Positions 14,577 to 16,799 of a DNA stretch of 16,799 bases are shown in pieces. The first letter of the stretch is position 1. Each line of letters begins with the position of its first letter. This DNA comes from Bryobacteraceae bacterium (GTDB lineage: Bacteria; Acidobacteriota; Terriglobia; Bryobacterales; Bryobacteraceae): NCBI GenBank assembly GCA_025929455.1, contig JAICMB010000014.1, positions 1-16,799 of the forward strand, written 5' to 3'. The position numbers and the translations under genes were made by a program. The notes below the pieces were generated by a model. It was given only the letters and a program-made list of their open reading frames with translations, searched no databases and was not told the DNA's origin.

Positions 14577-16799
14577 GTGGATACAAGTCACCTGACTTAT
14601 GAATTCGGCGAGTTTATGGTGGACTTGGTACGGGCATGTCTCCTCAGGGCAGGCGAAGAAGTCAAACTGCGCCCCAAGGTATACGACATGCTCATATACC
14701 TGGTCGAGCACGCAGGACAGTTGGTTGGCAAACAGGAACTAATGCGGGCAGTCTGGCCCGATTCCTTCGTTACCGACGATTCGTTAGTGCAATGTGCTCT
14801 GGAGCTACGTCGCGCATTGGGAGATCGTGGCCAGGCATTGCTCAAAACCGTGCCACGCCGCGGCTACATATTCAATGCCGAAGTGGCAGGAACATCTGCG
14901 CGCCCTCGGGATCCCGAATCCCGGTTAGGACGGTCAGGCTGTCGCGAGATCCCGGCTCAGACCGCAACCTCACCCCGTAATGTTCCAACGCCACGCACGC
15001 CACTGATTGGAAGAGAGCAGCAGTTGGCCGACATCACGGAACTGCTGCTACGCGCAGACGTCCGGCTCCTAACCCTGACAGGTCCGGGAGGCGCGGGTAA
15101 GACGCGCCTGGCGATCGCGGTGGCAGCCATAATGGCGGAACACTTTGCCGCAGGAATTGAATTCGTTAACCTGGCTTCCATTACCGATCCCGAGTTGGTG
15201 GCCACGGCTGTGGCAGGCGCAATGGATATTCGGCAGACAGCGAACCGCACCATACCCGAGCTGATTCGCGACCAATTGCAGAACGCCGGGCCGTTACTGC
15301 TGATACTGGGCAATTTCGAGCAGGTCTTGCCGGCCGCCACGCTGGTGGCCGAAACGATCGAGGCATGCCCGGCGCTTAAGATCTTGGTGACCAGCCGCGC
15401 TCCCCTTCGCGTGTACGGAGAACAGGAGTTTCCCATTTCCGCGCTCGAACAACGGTCGGCGGTTGAATTATTCGCGCAGCGCGCGGCCGCCGTCCGCCCG
15501 GACTTCACCATGACGCCGGAAAACTCCGCTACGGTTCAGGAAATCTGTTCGCGGCTCGACGGACTGCCGCTCGCGATTGAGCTGGCAGCCGCACGAATTA
15601 AGGTCCTCTCTCCAGCGGCTCTCCTCGACCGGCTGCAAAGCCGGTTGCAGCTACTAACCGGCGGAGCGCTCGACCTACCGGAGCGACAACAAACGTTGCG
15701 GAACACGATTGACTGGAGCCACGGGCTTCTGACCGAGGCTGAGCGAAAAGTGTTTCGCCGGTTTTCGGTGTTCGCGGGCGGATGCGCGTTGGATGCCGCC
15801 GAAGCGGTCTGTGACACCAATACCGATCTCGGTGCCAGCCTGTTTGAAAATCTATGCTCCCTCGTCGACCAGAATTTGATTCAGTCCGCGGAAACGCGCG
15901 GCGCCGGTCCGCGCTTCTCGATGCTGGAAACGATTCGCGAGTACGCGCTAGAGCGGCTCGGTGAAAGCGGTGAAGAACCGGCTGCACGGCGGGCGCACGC
16001 CGCTTATTGTCTGGTAGTGGCCGAGGAAGGAAATCCGGAGCTCAGCCGCGAGGCACGGGCATCTTGGCTGATGCAATGCGATGCCGAGATCGAAAATTTC
16101 CGTTCCGCGCTCACGTGGCTGTTCGAAACTCACGAGCTGAACTGGGCTTTGCGGCTCTGTGGAGCTTTGTTTCGGTTCTGGGACACGCGGGAGCATCTGA
16201 GAGAGGCGCGCGCGTGGCTGGAAGCCGTTCTGCACTTAGCCGGCGCCGAGTGGCCAAAAGAACGCGCCAGGGTATCGCATTTTCTCGGCGCACTCGCCAC
16301 CGCGCAGGGAGACTATCCGGCGGCCGAGCGCTTCTTGAATCAGAGTCTCTCCCTCTATGAACAGCTGGGCGACCGCGCCGGCATTGCAGCCTCATTGAAC
16401 GCCCTGGCAGTATCGGCGCGCGATCGCGGCGACTACTCCGCGGCGCAGCGCAATTTCGAGCGCAGCCTGGCCTGCTGGCGTATGCTACCGGACCGCTTGG
16501 CGCTCGCGCGCTGTCTTCATAACCTCGCCAGTGTTATAAAGGCGCCAGCGGACTATGACCATGCGCGCGCGGCGTTGAGCGAGGCCGCGTTGATATTCGA
16601 GGAGCTCGGCGATCGCACTGGTAGCGCCTGGACTTTGAATCAGCAGGGCGATATCGCCCGCGCGCAAGGCCACGTCGCCGCGGCACGCGCGCTATACCAG
16701 CGCGCGCTGGCGACATTCCGGGAAACCGGTGACCCGTGGGGCTCTGCTCGCTGTCTGACCGACCTGGCCTATATGGATTGCGCCGAGGGAAACCATGTC
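14577..16799 (+). CDS. Winged-helix/STAND NTPase/TPR regulator, 3' end cut by window
   Basis: The frame is open from GTG 14577 to the last base, giving 741 codons without a stop. A purine-rich AGAGAGAG precedes it; the ATG at 14575 is in another frame and stops after six codons. Residues about 5-100 are an OmpR/CadC-type winged helix ([45 protein letters not shown]). A P-loop STAND domain follows, with Walker A GPGGAGKT (169-176), sensor-like TSR (272-274) and [13 protein letters not shown] (from 329). From about 480 onward are helical TPR-like repeats, for example [27 protein letters not shown]. AfsR/MalT-like proteins of this build switch on genes when a ligand is sensed. The Walker B segment reads [12 protein letters not shown], with Gly245 where Asp is expected. 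Confidence 0.87.
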   Translation, partial: MDTSHLTYEFGEFMVDLVRACLLRAGEEVKLRPKVYDMLIYLVEHAGQLVGKQELMRAVWPDSFVTDDSLVQCALELRRALGDRGQALLKTVPRRGYIFNAEVAGTSARPRDPESRLGRSGCREIPAQTATSPRNVPTPRTPLIGREQQLADITELLLRADVRLLTLTGPGGAGKTRLAIAVAAIMAEHFAAGIEFVNLASITDPELVATAVAGAMDIRQTANRTIPELIRDQLQNAGPLLLILGNFEQVLPAATLVAETIEACPALKILVTSRAPLRVYGEQEFPISALEQRSAVELFAQRAAAVRPDFTMTPENSATVQEICSRLDGLPLAIELAAARIKVLSPAALLDRLQSRLQLLTGGALDLPERQQTLRNTIDWSHGLLTEAERKVFRRFSVFAGGCALDAAEAVCDTNTDLGASLFENLCSLVDQNLIQSAETRGAGPRFSMLETIREYALERLGESGEEPAARRAHAAYCLVVAEEGNPELSREARASWLMQCDAEIENFRSALTWLFETHELNWALRLCGALFRFWDTREHLREARAWLEAVLHLAGAEWPKERARVSHFLGALATAQGDYPAAERFLNQSLSLYEQLGDRAGIAASLNALAVSARDRGDYSAAQRNFERSLACWRMLPDRLALARCLHNLASVIKAPADYDHARAALSEAALIFEELGDRTGSAWTLNQQGDIARAQGHVAAARALYQRALATFRETGDPWGSARCLTDLAYMDCAEGNHV

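Overview
The window reads as chromosomal DNA of a high-GC Gram-negative bacterium, most likely an acidobacterium of the Solibacter/Bryobacter type. This is an inference from the gene mix: a Tat-exported Gfo/Idh/MocA oxidoreductase, a futalosine-pathway MqnD, a winged-helix/ATPase/TPR regulator, a TMEM175-like channel and palindromic intergenic repeats. No rRNA, tRNA, CRISPR array, intact insertion sequence or phage gene was seen.

Layout. (1) 2-1057 (+): the 3' part of a clan-A glycoside hydrolase. (2) 1063-1164: a long inverted repeat between converging genes. (3) 6090 down to 1161 (-): a probable operon, read as mqnD, a secreted HEAT-repeat protein, an HtrA-type periplasmic protease with two PDZ domains, and a secreted protein of four POTRA-like units without a barrel. 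(4) 6131-7139: a corridor of gene decay holding a truncated vapC, a vapB with a premature stop, and a CPBP-family membrane protease with several frame changes and an internal deletion. (5) 7153-8394 (-): xylose isomerase, divergent from greA (8456-8932, +), which has a good sigma-70-type promoter; greA is followed by a CDP-alcohol phosphatidyltransferase. (6) 9628-9780: a second palindrome-rich repeat, also between converging genes. (7) 14319 down to 9794 (-): six co-directional genes, namely a secreted protein of unknown function, a Rv2258c-like methyltransferase, a Tat-exported oxidoreductase, two small membrane proteins and a TMEM175-like channel. (8) 14577 to the window end (+): a large regulator, divergent from the secreted protein, with an OmpR/CadC-type winged helix, a STAND-type NTPase and TPRs. 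It lacks its stop because the window ends.

How it fits together. The mqnD operon pairs a menaquinone enzyme with three envelope proteins; HtrA and the POTRA protein suggest outer-membrane protein quality control or assembly. The glycoside hydrolase and xylose isomerase fit a plant-polysaccharide degrader but are not adjacent. The least expected items are the unannotated vapBC remnant upstream of mqnD, the two repeats at convergent junctions, and a Gly in the Walker B position of the STAND regulator. No clearly new defence or mobile system was found.
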